Assembly: GCA_030150265.1 (NCBI GenBank)
Contig: JASLGG010000032.1
Coordinates: forward strand, 124,001 to 188,000
DNA from: Protaetiibacter sp.
Lineage (GTDB): Bacteria > Actinomycetota > Actinomycetes > Actinomycetales > Microbacteriaceae
Length of the DNA stretch: 64,000 nucleotides
Reading direction: 5' to 3'
Shown: piece after piece, positions 17,876 through 26,041 of the stretch
Numbering within the stretch: position 1 is the stretch's first letter
Layout: the number at the start of each line of letters is the position of its first letter
Translations under genes and position numbers: made by a program
The notes under the pieces: model-generated
The model's input: the letters and a program-made list of their open reading frames with translations, nothing else
What the model was told of the DNA's origin: nothing
Databases searched by the model: none

Positions 17876-19713
17876 GCGACACGACGGCGGGCGCCCCGCC
17901 GACCACCGCACCCGTGCACGAGGCCGGGCGGCTGCGCCGGGCGGCGGGTGTGACATGGCGCGCGGTCGCGGAGTTCGGCAGACACGTCATCGTGGAGCCG
18001 GTGCGGGAGGGGCGGCTGCGCGACGTCGACTGGCCGTTCGGGCTGCGACCGATCGTCGTCGTCGGGGTGGTCGGCTACGTGGCCGCCGCCGTGCTCGTGC
18101 TGCTCTCGGGCTGGCTCCGCGAATGGATCCCGCTGACCGCGCAGTCGGGCGCCGCGACCCTCACCCTCCCGCGGGCGATCATCTGGGTGGTGCTCGCGCT
18201 GACCGCGCTCTCCATGACGCTCGCGGTGTGCGGGGCCCTGCACGCGCGCGCCTGGTTCCGCTGGCTCACCACCGCGTTCATCGCGCTCGTGATGCTGTTC
18301 ATCTCGGTGCCCGACCAGAGCGCCGTCCCGCTCGCCCGGCTGTTCACCGTGCTGGCCTGCGCCGGGCTGGTCGTGTTCGTGGCGGTGCGCGGGGGGCGGG
18401 GCTTCGCCTGGTACGACTTCGCGATCGTCACGGTCGTCGTCTGGAGTCCCCTCGCGGTGACCGCCGCGGTGCTGACCGCCCTCAACCGGCCGTTCGGCTA
18501 CGACTTCCTCCCGCTGCTGCTGAGCCTCATGCTCACCACGCTGGGCCAGCTCGCGATCCCCGCGGCGATCGCCGCAGGTGCCGCGGTCGCGAGCATCACC
18601 GTGTCGTCGGCGCTGTGGGCGGCACGGATCGTGCGCACCGCGGTCGGTGCGCGGGCGGTGCTGGTGGCCCTCGTGCTCGTCGCCGTCTGGCGCACCGTCG
18701 ACGCCGTGCTCATGGCCCGCTCGGTGGTCGGCGACGCCGACCGGATGACCGCGGTCGTCGGCGCGGTGCTCCTGCTCGCGCTCATCGCCGCCGTATGGGC
18801 AGTGCTCGCCCGGGTGCGGCCCGAGCGGGGCACGCCGACCGCGCAGGGCATGGCGGACCGCATCGACGCCGTCGCGCTCATCGTCGCCGCCTTCACGACG
18901 ACGAGCCTCGCCGCCACCCCGCTCATCGTGCTCTCGCAGGTGCTCCTGGGCTTCGGCGTGCCGCGCGAGGTGCCGACGGTGCTGCTCGCCGTGGCGACGA
19001 GCTTCACCGGCACGGTGTTCGTCTACGTGCTGCGCGGGGTCGGCGCGCTCGTGCTCATCGCGCTCGCGATCGTGCAGGCGCGTCGCGGCCGTCGCACCCT
19101 GCCCGAGCTGATGGCGGCGCTCGGCGTCGCGGGGGCGATGCTCGCCGCCGCCGTGCTGTTCCGCTTCCCGTTCATGTGGGACGAGGATGCGCTCGCGATC
19201 ACGGGTACGGTGCTCGCGCTCGGCACGCTTCTCGTGGCGCTGGTGCGCCGCCGCCTCGGCCCGGCGCGGGCTACCGCGGCGCTCGTCGCGCTGCTCATGT
19301 CGGCGCTCTTCGCCTACCGCGAGATCGTCACCGATCCGGTGGCCTTCCTGCTCGGCTTCGCGGGCGGTGCCGTCGTGCTGTTCGGCTTCGTGTGGTCGTT
19401 CCTCACCGGATACCGTGCCGCGAACGAGGACTCGCCCGCCTATCCGCGGTCGGCGCGCGTGCAGCTCGTGCTCGCGAACGCGCTGTTCGGGATCACGGTG
19501 CTCGTCTTCCTGGCGCTCGCGCGCGATCCGGAGGCGTCAGTGGCGCTCGGCGATCTCGCCGCGTACGGCGGGCAGGCCTTCGGCGACCCGCTCGTCGCAT
19601 CCGGGCTGCTGCTCGCGCTGTGGGCGGCGGTGCGCGGTCACGAGCTCGACGACGAGCGGGATGCGCGCCGCCCCGTCGCGTCGTCCGAGGCGAATCCCAG
19701 CCAAGGACACTAG
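17872..19713 (+). CDS. Polytopic membrane protein of unknown function
   Basis: The 613-residue protein overlaps the propeller gene by 4 bp (ATGA). It has a hydrophilic N-terminal 60 residues, then at least 15 hydrophobic helices (e.g. PIVVVGVVGYVAAAVLVLLS, LPLLLSLMLTTLGQLAIPA, VAFLLGFAGGAVVLFGFV) and a short acidic cytoplasmic tail. I recognise no transporter signature or catalytic motif. It could be a transporter or scaffold working with the coupled propeller protein. A hairpin (GTCCGC/GCGGAC) near 19738-19754 lies between it and the sigma-factor gene. Confidence 0.75.
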   Translation: MSDTTAGAPPTTAPVHEAGRLRRAAGVTWRAVAEFGRHVIVEPVREGRLRDVDWPFGLRPIVVVGVVGYVAAAVLVLLSGWLREWIPLTAQSGAATLTLPRAIIWVVLALTALSMTLAVCGALHARAWFRWLTTAFIALVMLFISVPDQSAVPLARLFTVLACAGLVVFVAVRGGRGFAWYDFAIVTVVVWSPLAVTAAVLTALNRPFGYDFLPLLLSLMLTTLGQLAIPAAIAAGAAVASITVSSALWAARIVRTAVGARAVLVALVLVAVWRTVDAVLMARSVVGDADRMTAVVGAVLLLALIAAVWAVLARVRPERGTPTAQGMADRIDAVALIVAAFTTTSLAATPLIVLSQVLLGFGVPREVPTVLLAVATSFTGTVFVYVLRGVGALVLIALAIVQARRGRRTLPELMAALGVAGAMLAAAVLFRFPFMWDEDALAITGTVLALGTLLVALVRRRLGPARATAALVALLMSALFAYREIVTDPVAFLLGFAGGAVVLFGFVWSFLTGYRAANEDSPAYPRSARVQLVLANALFGITVLVFLALARDPEASVALGDLAAYGGQAFGDPLVASGLLLALWAAVRGHELDDERDARRPVASSEANPSQGH

Positions 19714-19763
19714 TCTCGCTCGTTAACCCGAACCGTCGTCCGCCGCCCGCGGACGGAGCAGCG

Positions 19764-19775
19764 TCACGATCGTGA
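19764..19775. promoter_or_regulatory. 12-bp palindrome upstream of the sigma-factor fusion
   Basis: TCACGATCGTGA is a perfect palindrome 51 bp before the sigma gene start, in its only upstream gap. An operator role is inferred from symmetry and position. Confidence 0.35.
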
Positions 19776-19826
19776 TGCCACGCGCTCTCTTCCACGGCGG
19801 GGATCGCACGAGCGGAGGCGGAGACG

Positions 19827-21539
19827 ATGGACGCGGGGGAGCGGATGGGGCAGACCCCGACGGCCGAGCCGTCCGACGCCGAGCTCATCCTCCGTGTCCG
19901 CGAGGGCGACGTCGACGCCTACAGCCTGCTCTACACACGCCACCTGGCGGCGGCGACCCGCGTGGCCCGGTACCAGACCTCCGGAACCCGGATCGCCGCG
20001 GAGGACGCGGTCGCCGAGGGTTTCGCGAACGTGCTGACGGCGATCCAAGCCGGCCGCGGACCCACGGAGTCCTTCCGCGCCTATCTCTACACCGCGATCC
20101 GCAACGGCGTCACGGCGCAGCGTGAACGCGACGCCCGCTCGGTGACCGTCGACGACATGGGGCGATACGAGGAGGTCGAGGCCTTCGTCGACCCGGTCGT
20201 GAGCGCTTTCGAGTCGTCGGTCGTGCAGACGGCCTTCGCGGGCCTTCCCGAGCGCTGGCAGGCTGCGCTCTGGTACCACGAGGTCGAGGGGATGAAGCCG
20301 GCGGCGATCGCGCCCCTGCTCGGGGTGAGCCCCAACGGGGTCTCGGCGCTCCTGCTGCGCGCCAAGGAGGGGCTGAGGGAGCGCTTCCTCATCGCGCACC
20401 TCGCCGCCGTCGACGGCGCCCGCGACGAGTGCCGGTGGACGGCCGAGCGACTCGGCGCCCGCGCCCGCGGCACCCTCGCCCGGCGCGAGCGGCGGCGCCT
20501 GGAGGCGCACCTCGAGGTGTGCGCGGACTGCTCGGCGATGGCGTTCGAGGTCGCGGATGTCAGCCGCGGCCTGCGTCTCGTCGTCGCGCCGCTCGTGCTG
20601 GGCGGCGCGGGGGCGGAATGGCTCCTCGCCTCGGCGACGCAGCAGGCGGGCCAGGCGGCCCCGACGGCGCTCGGCATCCGTCGCCCGCGCCTGTCGCGGA
20701 TGACCACCGCCGCAGCGGGCGGCACGGCGGCCGCGGTGGTGGTCGCGGCGGCCGCGGTCGCGCTTCCCGCACTGCTCGCCGACCCCGGTCCTGGCGCCGT
20801 GCCGCCGCCCGATGACGCCCCGGTCGTCGCGGAGCCCCCGGTGACGCCGGACCCGATCGCGACGGATGAGCCGGTGTCGGTGGTGCCGGACCCGGTCGAG
20901 CCGCTCGTGCCGCCTCGCACGCCGCCGCGGGTCGTGCCGCCGCCGCCGGGGCCGGGCCCCGGGCCGGGTCCCGACCCGGGTCCGGGCGGCGGTCCCGGGT
21001 GGTCGCAGATGACGCAGAGCCTCATCCTGGGCGGGTTCACGGTGGTCGACCGCGATCACCCGGCGCTCGTGCTCGACGGCACCGTGGCCTCCGCCACGGT
21101 CACCTGGGTCGCCTCCGCGGTCGACATCATCATTTTCGATACCCCGATCGGGCAGTACACCTTCCCGCCGGAGACCGTCACCCAGATCGCCGATGCCGCG
21201 GGCGATCCGCTGTACCTGATGACCGCCGATGTCACCTCTCCCGTCTTCGCCGCGGGCGACGGTATCTGGGACGCGGTCTCCCTCGGCACGGTCACCTGGC
21301 GCATCGAGGTCGCGACGACCGGCGGGAGCGCGACCTCGGGCGTGCTGCTCGATGGGCCGCTGGTGCTCGGAGCAGGCCAGGACGCCTGGATCGCGCTCCT
21401 CCTGCCGGGCGATGGCACGGTGTACCTCACGACCGCCGACGGCGCGCCGCTCACGGCGACCGTCACGGGCGGGGTGCTGCGCATCCACGCGGATGCCGCG
21501 ACGGTGCTGCTGCGGGCGATCGTCATCATGACGCCCTGA
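19827..21539 (+). CDS. ECF-type sigma factor fused to zinc anti-sigma motif, membrane helix and outer domain
   Basis: The 570-residue protein combines parts normally split between sigma and anti-sigma proteins. Residues 18-100 form sigma region 2 (ELILRVREGDVDAYSLLY, FRAYLYTAIRNG). Residues 130-190 form region 4 (LPERWQAALWYHEVEGM, then IAPLLGVSPNGVSALLLRAK as the HTH). Residues 200-245 contain a zinc anti-sigma-like motif H228-X3-C232-X2-C235 with C202 upstream. A membrane helix spans about 298-317, then a Pro-rich linker (318-390) and a beta-rich outer domain (390-570). It should be membrane-bound, so release or an allosteric change would be needed to act on promoters; this is inference. 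GGAGG lies 7-11 nt before the ATG. Confidence 0.85.
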   Translation: MDAGERMGQTPTAEPSDAELILRVREGDVDAYSLLYTRHLAAATRVARYQTSGTRIAAEDAVAEGFANVLTAIQAGRGPTESFRAYLYTAIRNGVTAQRERDARSVTVDDMGRYEEVEAFVDPVVSAFESSVVQTAFAGLPERWQAALWYHEVEGMKPAAIAPLLGVSPNGVSALLLRAKEGLRERFLIAHLAAVDGARDECRWTAERLGARARGTLARRERRRLEAHLEVCADCSAMAFEVADVSRGLRLVVAPLVLGGAGAEWLLASATQQAGQAAPTALGIRRPRLSRMTTAAAGGTAAAVVVAAAAVALPALLADPGPGAVPPPDDAPVVAEPPVTPDPIATDEPVSVVPDPVEPLVPPRTPPRVVPPPPGPGPGPGPDPGPGGGPGWSQMTQSLILGGFTVVDRDHPALVLDGTVASATVTWVASAVDIIIFDTPIGQYTFPPETVTQIADAAGDPLYLMTADVTSPVFAAGDGIWDAVSLGTVTWRIEVATTGGSATSGVLLDGPLVLGAGQDAWIALLLPGDGTVYLTTADGAPLTATVTGGVLRIHADAATVLLRAIVIMTP

Positions 21540-21556
21540 CGACGGCCGCCGATCGT

Positions 21557-22903
21557 TCAGAACGCGGGGATGCCGCGCTCCTCGCGCGCGCCCGCGAACG
21601 CGAGCGATTCCGCTGTCTGCAGCGATCCGGCCGAGGCGTCGACGATCGTCCGGTAGCCGAGTCGGGTGGCCTCCGTCGCACGGTGGGCGCCGCCCGGCAC
21701 GGGTCGTACCTCGCCCGCGAGGCTGATCTCGCCGATCGCGGCGAGGCGACGGGGCAGCGCCACATCCTTCGCGGCGCTCGCGATGGCGAGCGCGATGGCG
21801 AGGTCGGCCGCGGGCTCCGCCAGCCGTATCCCGCCCACGGTCGAGACGTAGACATCCTGGTCGGACAGCGCGATGCGGCAGCGCCGCTCGAGCACCGCGA
21901 GGATCATCGCCACACGGGCGGCATCCACTCCGCTCACGACGCGGCGCGGGTTCGGTCCGCTCGACTTGCTCACGAGCGCCTGCACCTCGACGGGCAGCGC
22001 GCGGCGCCCCTCCACGGCGACCGTGACGCAGGTGCCCGAGACCGGGTCGGGCGAGCGGGAGAGGAACAGCCCAGAGGGGTCGGGCACCTCGGCGATGCCC
22101 TCACCGGACATCTCGAAGCATCCGGTCTCGTCGGTGGGGCCGAAGCGGTTCTTGAGGGCGCGCACGAAGCGCAGCGCGGTCTGGCGGTCGCCGTCGAAGC
22201 TCAGCACGACGTCGACGAGGTGCTCGAGCAGGCGCGGGCCCGCGATCGAGCCGTCTTTCGTGACGTGGCCGACGAGCAGCAGGGGCAGCGCGCGCTCCTT
22301 CGCGACGCGCACGAGCGTTCCGGCGACCTCGCGCACCTGGGCGGGTTGGCCGGCGGCGCCCTCCGACAGGCCGGATGCGACGGTCTGCACGGAGTCGACC
22401 ACGAGCAGTTGCGGGCGCACCGCGTCGACGTGGCCGAGCACGGTGGCGAGGTCGGTCTCGGCGGCGAGGAAGAGCTCGGGATCGAGAGCGCCCGTGCGCT
22501 CGGCGCGCAGCCGCACCTGGCTGGCCGACTCCTCGCCCGAGATGTAGAGCACCCGGATGCCGGTGCGCGCCGCGCGCGCCGCCACCTCGAGCAGCAGCGT
22601 CGACTTGCCGACGCCCGGCTCCCCCGAGAGCAGCACGGCGGCGCCGGGCACGAGGCCGCCGCCCAGCACGCGGTCGAACTCGGCGATGCCCGTCGGGCGG
22701 TGGGCGGCCTCGTCGGCCGCGTGCTCGGTGATCGGCCGTGCGGCCCGGGACTCGGGCACGCGCGCCGCCGCGACCGCGCGCGTGGGCGCGCCCCGCTCGA
22801 CGATGGAGCCCCAGGCCTGGCATTCGGGGCAGCGCCCGAACCACTTGGCGCCGGTCCACCCGCATTCGGTGCAGGCGAAGCCGGGGGCAGCGGGTCGGGC
22901 CAT
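21557..22903 (-). CDS. radA: DNA repair protein RadA
   Basis: RadA is a RecA-like ATPase that drives branch migration in recombination. The 448-residue protein has the N-terminal four-cysteine zinc finger (CTECGWTGAKWFGRCPEC), Walker A GEPGVGKSTLLLEV, Walker B LLVVDSVQTV, the RadA-specific KNRFG motif and a C-terminal Lon-like domain with PADLAIALAIASA. Length is normal. The ATG is 6 nt from a TAGGCT box, with no ribosome-binding site. The upstream 645 bp contain no gene, only repeats. Confidence 0.96.
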   Translation of the reverse strand: MARPAAPGFACTECGWTGAKWFGRCPECQAWGSIVERGAPTRAVAAARVPESRAARPITEHAADEAAHRPTGIAEFDRVLGGGLVPGAAVLLSGEPGVGKSTLLLEVAARAARTGIRVLYISGEESASQVRLRAERTGALDPELFLAAETDLATVLGHVDAVRPQLLVVDSVQTVASGLSEGAAGQPAQVREVAGTLVRVAKERALPLLLVGHVTKDGSIAGPRLLEHLVDVVLSFDGDRQTALRFVRALKNRFGPTDETGCFEMSGEGIAEVPDPSGLFLSRSPDPVSGTCVTVAVEGRRALPVEVQALVSKSSGPNPRRVVSGVDAARVAMILAVLERRCRIALSDQDVYVSTVGGIRLAEPAADLAIALAIASAAKDVALPRRLAAIGEISLAGEVRPVPGGAHRATEATRLGYRTIVDASAGSLQTAESLAFAGAREERGIPAF

Positions 22904-22909
22904 GCCGCC

Positions 22910-22915
22910 AGCCTA
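22910..22915 (-). promoter_or_regulatory. -10 box of radA
   Basis: Minus-strand TAGGCT, 6 nt (GGCGGC), then ATG. A leaderless transcript is inferred. The box separates radA from the repeat region behind it. Confidence 0.6.
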
Positions 22916-23023
22916 GGCGCCGCCGCCGACAGCCTCTCCGACGTCCTGCTCCATCCATGCTCCGACATCCATGCGGCGGCGCATCGCGACCGAGCCGTGC
23001 GCATGCCGTTGCGCCGGTGTGGT

Positions 23024-23238
23024 GGCGGGAGCAACCGCCCCATCGGGCGGCGACGCACACATCCGGCGGGAGCAACTACTCCCGCCGCTCGAACTCTTCG
23101 CCGCCCACACCACCCGCCAGCCGCCCACACATCCGCCATGCGGGCATGGGGGCGCGGGCGGCAGAGCGCGCGAGTGGCGGGAGCAACTACCCCCGCCACC
23201 GGGCTGGGAGTCCGCCCGCGCCTGCAATTGCTCCCGCC
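23024..23238. repeat. Dispersed GGCGGGAGCAA motif, four copies with hairpins
   Basis: Copies begin at 23024, 23065 and 23176 on the plus strand; one (23228-23238) is inverted. The second is a perfect hairpin: GGCGGGAG, loop CAACTA, CTCCCGCC. The third forms GTGGCGGG/CCCGCCAC around nearly the same CAACTA loop. Loop and stem are preserved although the flanks differ, which suggests a structured element rather than chance. Confidence 0.7.
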
Positions 23239-23280
23239 GATGGCGACGCTGACACACGATGGCGGCGCTGGCAGCGCCGC

Positions 23281-23528
23281 GCCGCGGACCGCGTGGCATG
23301 TCGGCGGTGTGCGCACTCGGTGTTCGGCGCGACCGCGCTCGTGCCGAACACCGGCGCCGCGCCGCAGACCGCGTGGCATGTCGGCGGTGTGCGCACTCGG
23401 TGTTCGGTGCGACCGCGCTCGTACCGAACACCGGCGCCGCGCCGCGGACCGCGTGGCATGTCGGCGGTGTGCGCACTCGGTGTTCGGCGCGACCGCGCTC
23501 GTGCCGAACACCGGCGCCGCGCCGCGGA
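23281..23528. repeat. Three tandem 80-bp repeats with conserved hairpins
   Basis: Units are 23281-23360, 23361-23440 and 23441-23520, plus 8 bp of a fourth. Units 1 and 3 are identical; unit 2 differs at three bases. Each unit contains a 15-bp stem (one G-T wobble) with a 6-nt CCGCGC loop; in unit 2 it spans 23398-23433. Two of the three differences (T23408 and A23423) pair with each other, replacing the C-G pair of the other units. Confidence 0.9.
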
Positions 23529-23548
23529 TCACCGCGGCGCCGAAGTAC

Positions 23549-24181
23549 TCAGACCAGCCCGTACAGGCGGTCGCCCGCGTCGCCGAGGCCGGGCACGATG
23601 TAGCCGCGCTCGTTGAGCTTCTCGTCGAGGGCGCCGACGACGATCGTCACCTCGCGGCCCTCGGTGGCCTTGCGCACCGCCTCGACGCCCTCGGGGGCGG
23701 CGATGAGGCAGACCGCGGTCACGTCGACGGCGCCGCGCTGGAAGAGGAACTCGATCGCGGCGCCGAGCGAGCCGCCGGTCGCGAGCATCGGGTCGAGGAT
23801 GAAGCACTGCCGGTTCGAGAGGTCGTCGGGCAGCCGCTCGGCGTAGGTGGTGGGCTGCAGGGTCTCCTCGTCGCGCACCATGCCGAGGAAGCCGACCTCG
23901 GCGGTCGGCACGAGCTTCACCATGCCCTCGAGCATCCCGAGGCCGGCGCGCAGGATCGGCACGACGAGCGGCTTCGGCTCCGCGATGGTGAGCCCCTTCG
24001 CCTCGGCGACGGGGGTCTGCACCGTCACCTCGGCCGTGCGGACGTTGCGGGTGGCCTCGTAGGCGAGCAGCGTCACGAGCTCCTCGGCGAGCGCCCGGAA
24101 CACGGGCGAGGGGGTGCGCGCGTCACGCAGCACCGTGAGCTTGTGGGTGATGAGCGGATGGTCGGCGACGTGCACTCGCAT
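23549..24181 (-). CDS. upp: Uracil phosphoribosyltransferase
   Basis: Upp converts uracil and PRPP to UMP in pyrimidine salvage. The 210-residue protein starts [20 protein letters not shown] and contains [13 protein letters not shown], the PRPP-binding loop [20 protein letters not shown] and the C-terminal uracil-binding [15 protein letters not shown]. Size is standard. The open frame extends upstream over tadA, but the ATG used here gives the canonical start and follows a minus-strand TAGATT box by 7 nt. It is divergent from tadA with only 12 bp between the start codons. Confidence 0.96.
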   Translation of the reverse strand: MRVHVADHPLITHKLTVLRDARTPSPVFRALAEELVTLLAYEATRNVRTAEVTVQTPVAEAKGLTIAEPKPLVVPILRAGLGMLEGMVKLVPTAEVGFLGMVRDEETLQPTTYAERLPDDLSNRQCFILDPMLATGGSLGAAIEFLFQRGAVDVTAVCLIAAPEGVEAVRKATEGREVTIVVGALDEKLNERGYIVPGLGDAGDRLYGLV

Positions 24182-24194
24182 AGGCTTCAATCTA
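24181..24194. promoter_or_regulatory. Bidirectional leaderless promoter of upp and tadA
   Basis: For tadA, TAGGCT (24181-24186) is followed by 7 nt and ATG. For upp, minus-strand TAGATT (24194-24189) is followed by 7 nt and ATG. Each -10 box includes the first base pair of the other gene's start codon, so both transcripts should start at or next to their AUG. Confidence 0.65.
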
Positions 24195-24664
24195 TGCCCT
24201 CGGGAGCGGATGCGGAGGCCATGCGCCTCGCCCTCGCCGAGGCCGAGCTCGCCCTCGGCACGGGCGACGTGCCGGTGGGCGCGGTCGTGCTCGACCGGGA
24301 CGGCACGGTGCTCGCGCACGGCCGCAACGAGCGGGAGCGGGACGGCGATCCGACGGCGCACGCGGAGATCGTCGCGATCCGCCGGGCGGCGGAGCGCCGC
24401 GGGTCGTGGCGGCTCGACGACACGACGCTCGTGGTGACGCTGGAGCCGTGCGTGATGTGCGCGGGCGCGATCCTGGCGGCCCGCATCCCGCGCGTGGTGT
24501 TCGGCGCCTGGGACGAGAAGGCCGGTGCCGCGGGCAGCGTGCACGACCTGCTGCGCGACCGCCGCCTCCCGGCCCGCGCCGAGGTGGTGTCGGGCGTGCT
24601 CGAGCACGAGTGCGCGGCGCTCCTCACCCGCTTCTTCGCGGGCGCGCGGGCCTCCGAGCTCTGA
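24194..24664 (+). CDS. tadA: tRNA adenosine(34) deaminase / CMP-dCMP deaminase family
   Basis: The 156-residue zinc deaminase contains the TadA signature: [14 protein letters not shown] (catalytic HAE) and [22 protein letters not shown] (the PCxxC zinc ligands). It also has [14 protein letters not shown] near the N-terminus and [12 protein letters not shown]. TadA makes inosine at the wobble base of tRNA-Arg. Length and motif order are as expected. The ATG lies 12 bp from the divergent upp start. Confidence 0.92.
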   Translation: MPSGADAEAMRLALAEAELALGTGDVPVGAVVLDRDGTVLAHGRNERERDGDPTAHAEIVAIRRAAERRGSWRLDDTTLVVTLEPCVMCAGAILAARIPRVVFGAWDEKAGAAGSVHDLLRDRRLPARAEVVSGVLEHECAALLTRFFAGARASEL

Positions 24665-24685
24665 GGTCGTCCGTTCGGAGCCGGG

Positions 24686-25039
24686 TCAGCGCCAGAGGAC
24701 GGCGACCAGCACGTTGATGATCGCGGTGCCGCCGGCCGTGTGGAACCACGGCTTGACGCGTGCGCCGCGCTTCTCGGCGACGACCGCGGCGATCGCCGCG
24801 CCCAGCACGACGAGTGCGAGCACGAGCTTCACGCCGATCTTGATCATGTTGTAGTCGCGGCCGATGCCCTCCCCGACGCCGACGAGCGCGATGCCGGTGA
24901 GCACCTGCGTGATGGCGCCCGCGAGCACGACGTTCGTCGCGAATCCGTCGCTCTTGCGCATCTGCACGAAGAAGGCGCCGATGATCGCCGCGAGCCCCAG
25001 GATGTGCAGGGCGAGCAGGATGTTGAGCAGGACGGGCAT
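24686..25039 (-). CDS. Small four-helix membrane protein
   Basis: The 117-residue protein has four hydrophobic helices (LLNILLALHILGLAAIIGAF; VVLAGAITQVLTGIALVGV; IKIGVKLVLALVVLGAAIAA; AIINVLVAVLW). A GAGGAG site 6 nt before the ATG fixes the start; the open frame runs further but overlaps the upstream gene. It resembles conserved actinobacterial integral membrane proteins without known function. It lies 19 bp downstream of the CDF transporter gene on the same strand and is probably co-transcribed. Confidence 0.8.
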   Translation of the reverse strand: MPVLLNILLALHILGLAAIIGAFFVQMRKSDGFATNVVLAGAITQVLTGIALVGVGEGIGRDYNMIKIGVKLVLALVVLGAAIAAVVAEKRGARVKPWFHTAGGTAIINVLVAVLWR

Positions 25040-25058
25040 GGTGGCTCCTCTCGCGGAC

Positions 25059-26018
25059 TCAGTCCGCGCTCTTGATGACGATCGCGTCGGTCGAGGGGTT
25101 CTCGCTGCGCGGGACGTAGATGTCGGGCTCGAGGTAGATGACGCGGGCGGCGGGGACCGCGGCGCGCACATCGGCCTCGATCGCGTCGATGGCGGTGGCG
25201 AGCTCCACCGCGCGGGTGGCCTTCGGCACCGCGATCTTCGCCGCGACGAGCAGCTCCTCCGGCCCGAGGTACAGGGTCTTCATGTGGATGACGGCCTCGA
25301 CCTGGGGGTGCCCGTTGAATGCCGCGAGGATCTTGGCGGTGTCGTCGGGGCTCGCCCCCTCGCCCACGAGAAGGCTCTTGGTCTCGACGCCCAGCACGAT
25401 CGCCACGAGCACGAGCAGCACGCCGATCGCGATGGTGCCGACGCCGTCCCAGACGTTGTCGCCGGTGAGCACGGTGAGGCCCACGCCGACGAGCGCGAGC
25501 ACGAGGCCGGTGAGCGCCGCCACATCCTCCAGCAGCACGACGGGCAGCTCGGGCTGCTTGGCCCGGCGGATGAACTGGACCCAGCTCTGCCGACCCCGGA
25601 AGTGGTTCGACTCCTTCACCGCGGTGCGCAGCGAGAGGCCCTCGAGGCAGATCGCGATGAGGAGCACGAGCACCGGCAGCCACCAGTTGCGCAGCGGCTC
25701 GGGGTGCGTGAGCTTCTCGATGCCCTCGTAGATCGAGAACACGCCGCCGACGGTGAACAGGATGATGGCCACGACGAAGGCGTAGACGTAGCGCTCGCGC
25801 CCGTAGCCGAAGGGGTGCTCGGCATCCGCCTTCTTGCGGGCCTTGCGCCCGCCGAGCAGGAGCAGCAGCTGGTTGCCCGAGTCGGCGACCGAGTGCACCC
25901 CCTCCGCGAGCATCGAGCTCGAGCCCGAGAAGCCCCACGCCACGAACTTCGTGATCGCGATGCCGAGGTTCGCGAGGAACGCCGCGATGATCGCCTTCGT
26001 GCCGCCGGACGCGCTCAT
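25059..26018 (-). CDS. Cation diffusion facilitator (CDF) transporter
   Basis: The 319-residue protein has about six membrane helices and the CDF pattern: AIITKFVAWGFSGSSSMLAEGVHSVADSGN (written in two parts: AITKFVAWGFSGSSS and MLAEGVHSVADSGN) holds the first metal-site residues. HPFGYGRERYVYAF and VALLEDVAAL-type helix V follow, with a C-terminal cytoplasmic domain. CDF proteins export divalent metals such as Zn, Co or Mn in exchange for protons; the metal cannot be called. The ATG was chosen because it follows a minus-strand TAGAAT box by 7 nt. It is divergent from proC. Confidence 0.9.
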   Translation of the reverse strand: MSASGGTKAIIAAFLANLGIAITKFVAWGFSGSSSMLAEGVHSVADSGNQLLLLLGGRKARKKADAEHPFGYGRERYVYAFVVAIILFTVGGVFSIYEGIEKLTHPEPLRNWWLPVLVLLIAICLEGLSLRTAVKESNHFRGRQSWVQFIRRAKQPELPVVLLEDVAALTGLVLALVGVGLTVLTGDNVWDGVGTIAIGVLLVLVAIVLGVETKSLLVGEGASPDDTAKILAAFNGHPQVEAVIHMKTLYLGPEELLVAAKIAVPKATRAVELATAIDAIEADVRAAVPAARVIYLEPDIYVPRSENPSTDAIVIKSAD

Positions 26019-26025
26019 GTGCTCG

Positions 26026-26035
26026 ATTCTAGGAT
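26026..26035. promoter_or_regulatory. Bidirectional promoter of the CDF gene and proC
   Basis: Minus-strand TAGAAT (26031-26026) sits 7 nt before the CDF ATG. Plus-strand TAGGAT (26030-26035) sits 6 nt before the proC ATG. The two -10 boxes overlap by two bases within a 23-bp intergenic gap. Confidence 0.65.
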
Positions 26036-26041
26036 GAGGCC

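Larger units (their letters stand above)
22916..23548. other. 633-bp non-coding repeat region between upp and radA
   Basis: No frame here has protein-like composition; the open frames run through tandem repeats or antisense to radA. The region holds ATCCATGC duplicates near 22953-22974, four copies of GGCGGGAGCAA with short hairpins (23024-23238), and three tandem 80-bp units (23281-23520). It lies downstream of upp and upstream of the radA promoter, so it may be the 3' region of upp, a structural or regulatory RNA, or inert repeat DNA. Confidence 0.8.

Noticed and set aside
23281..23528. CRISPR array
   Set aside because: Repeats are directly adjacent 80-bp units with no variable spacers, and no cas gene is in the window.
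22201..23532. 443-codon minus-strand frame crossing the repeat region into radA
   Set aside because: Part of it simply translates the 80-bp tandem repeats in shifting frames (80 is not a multiple of three), and the rest is a shadow of radA.
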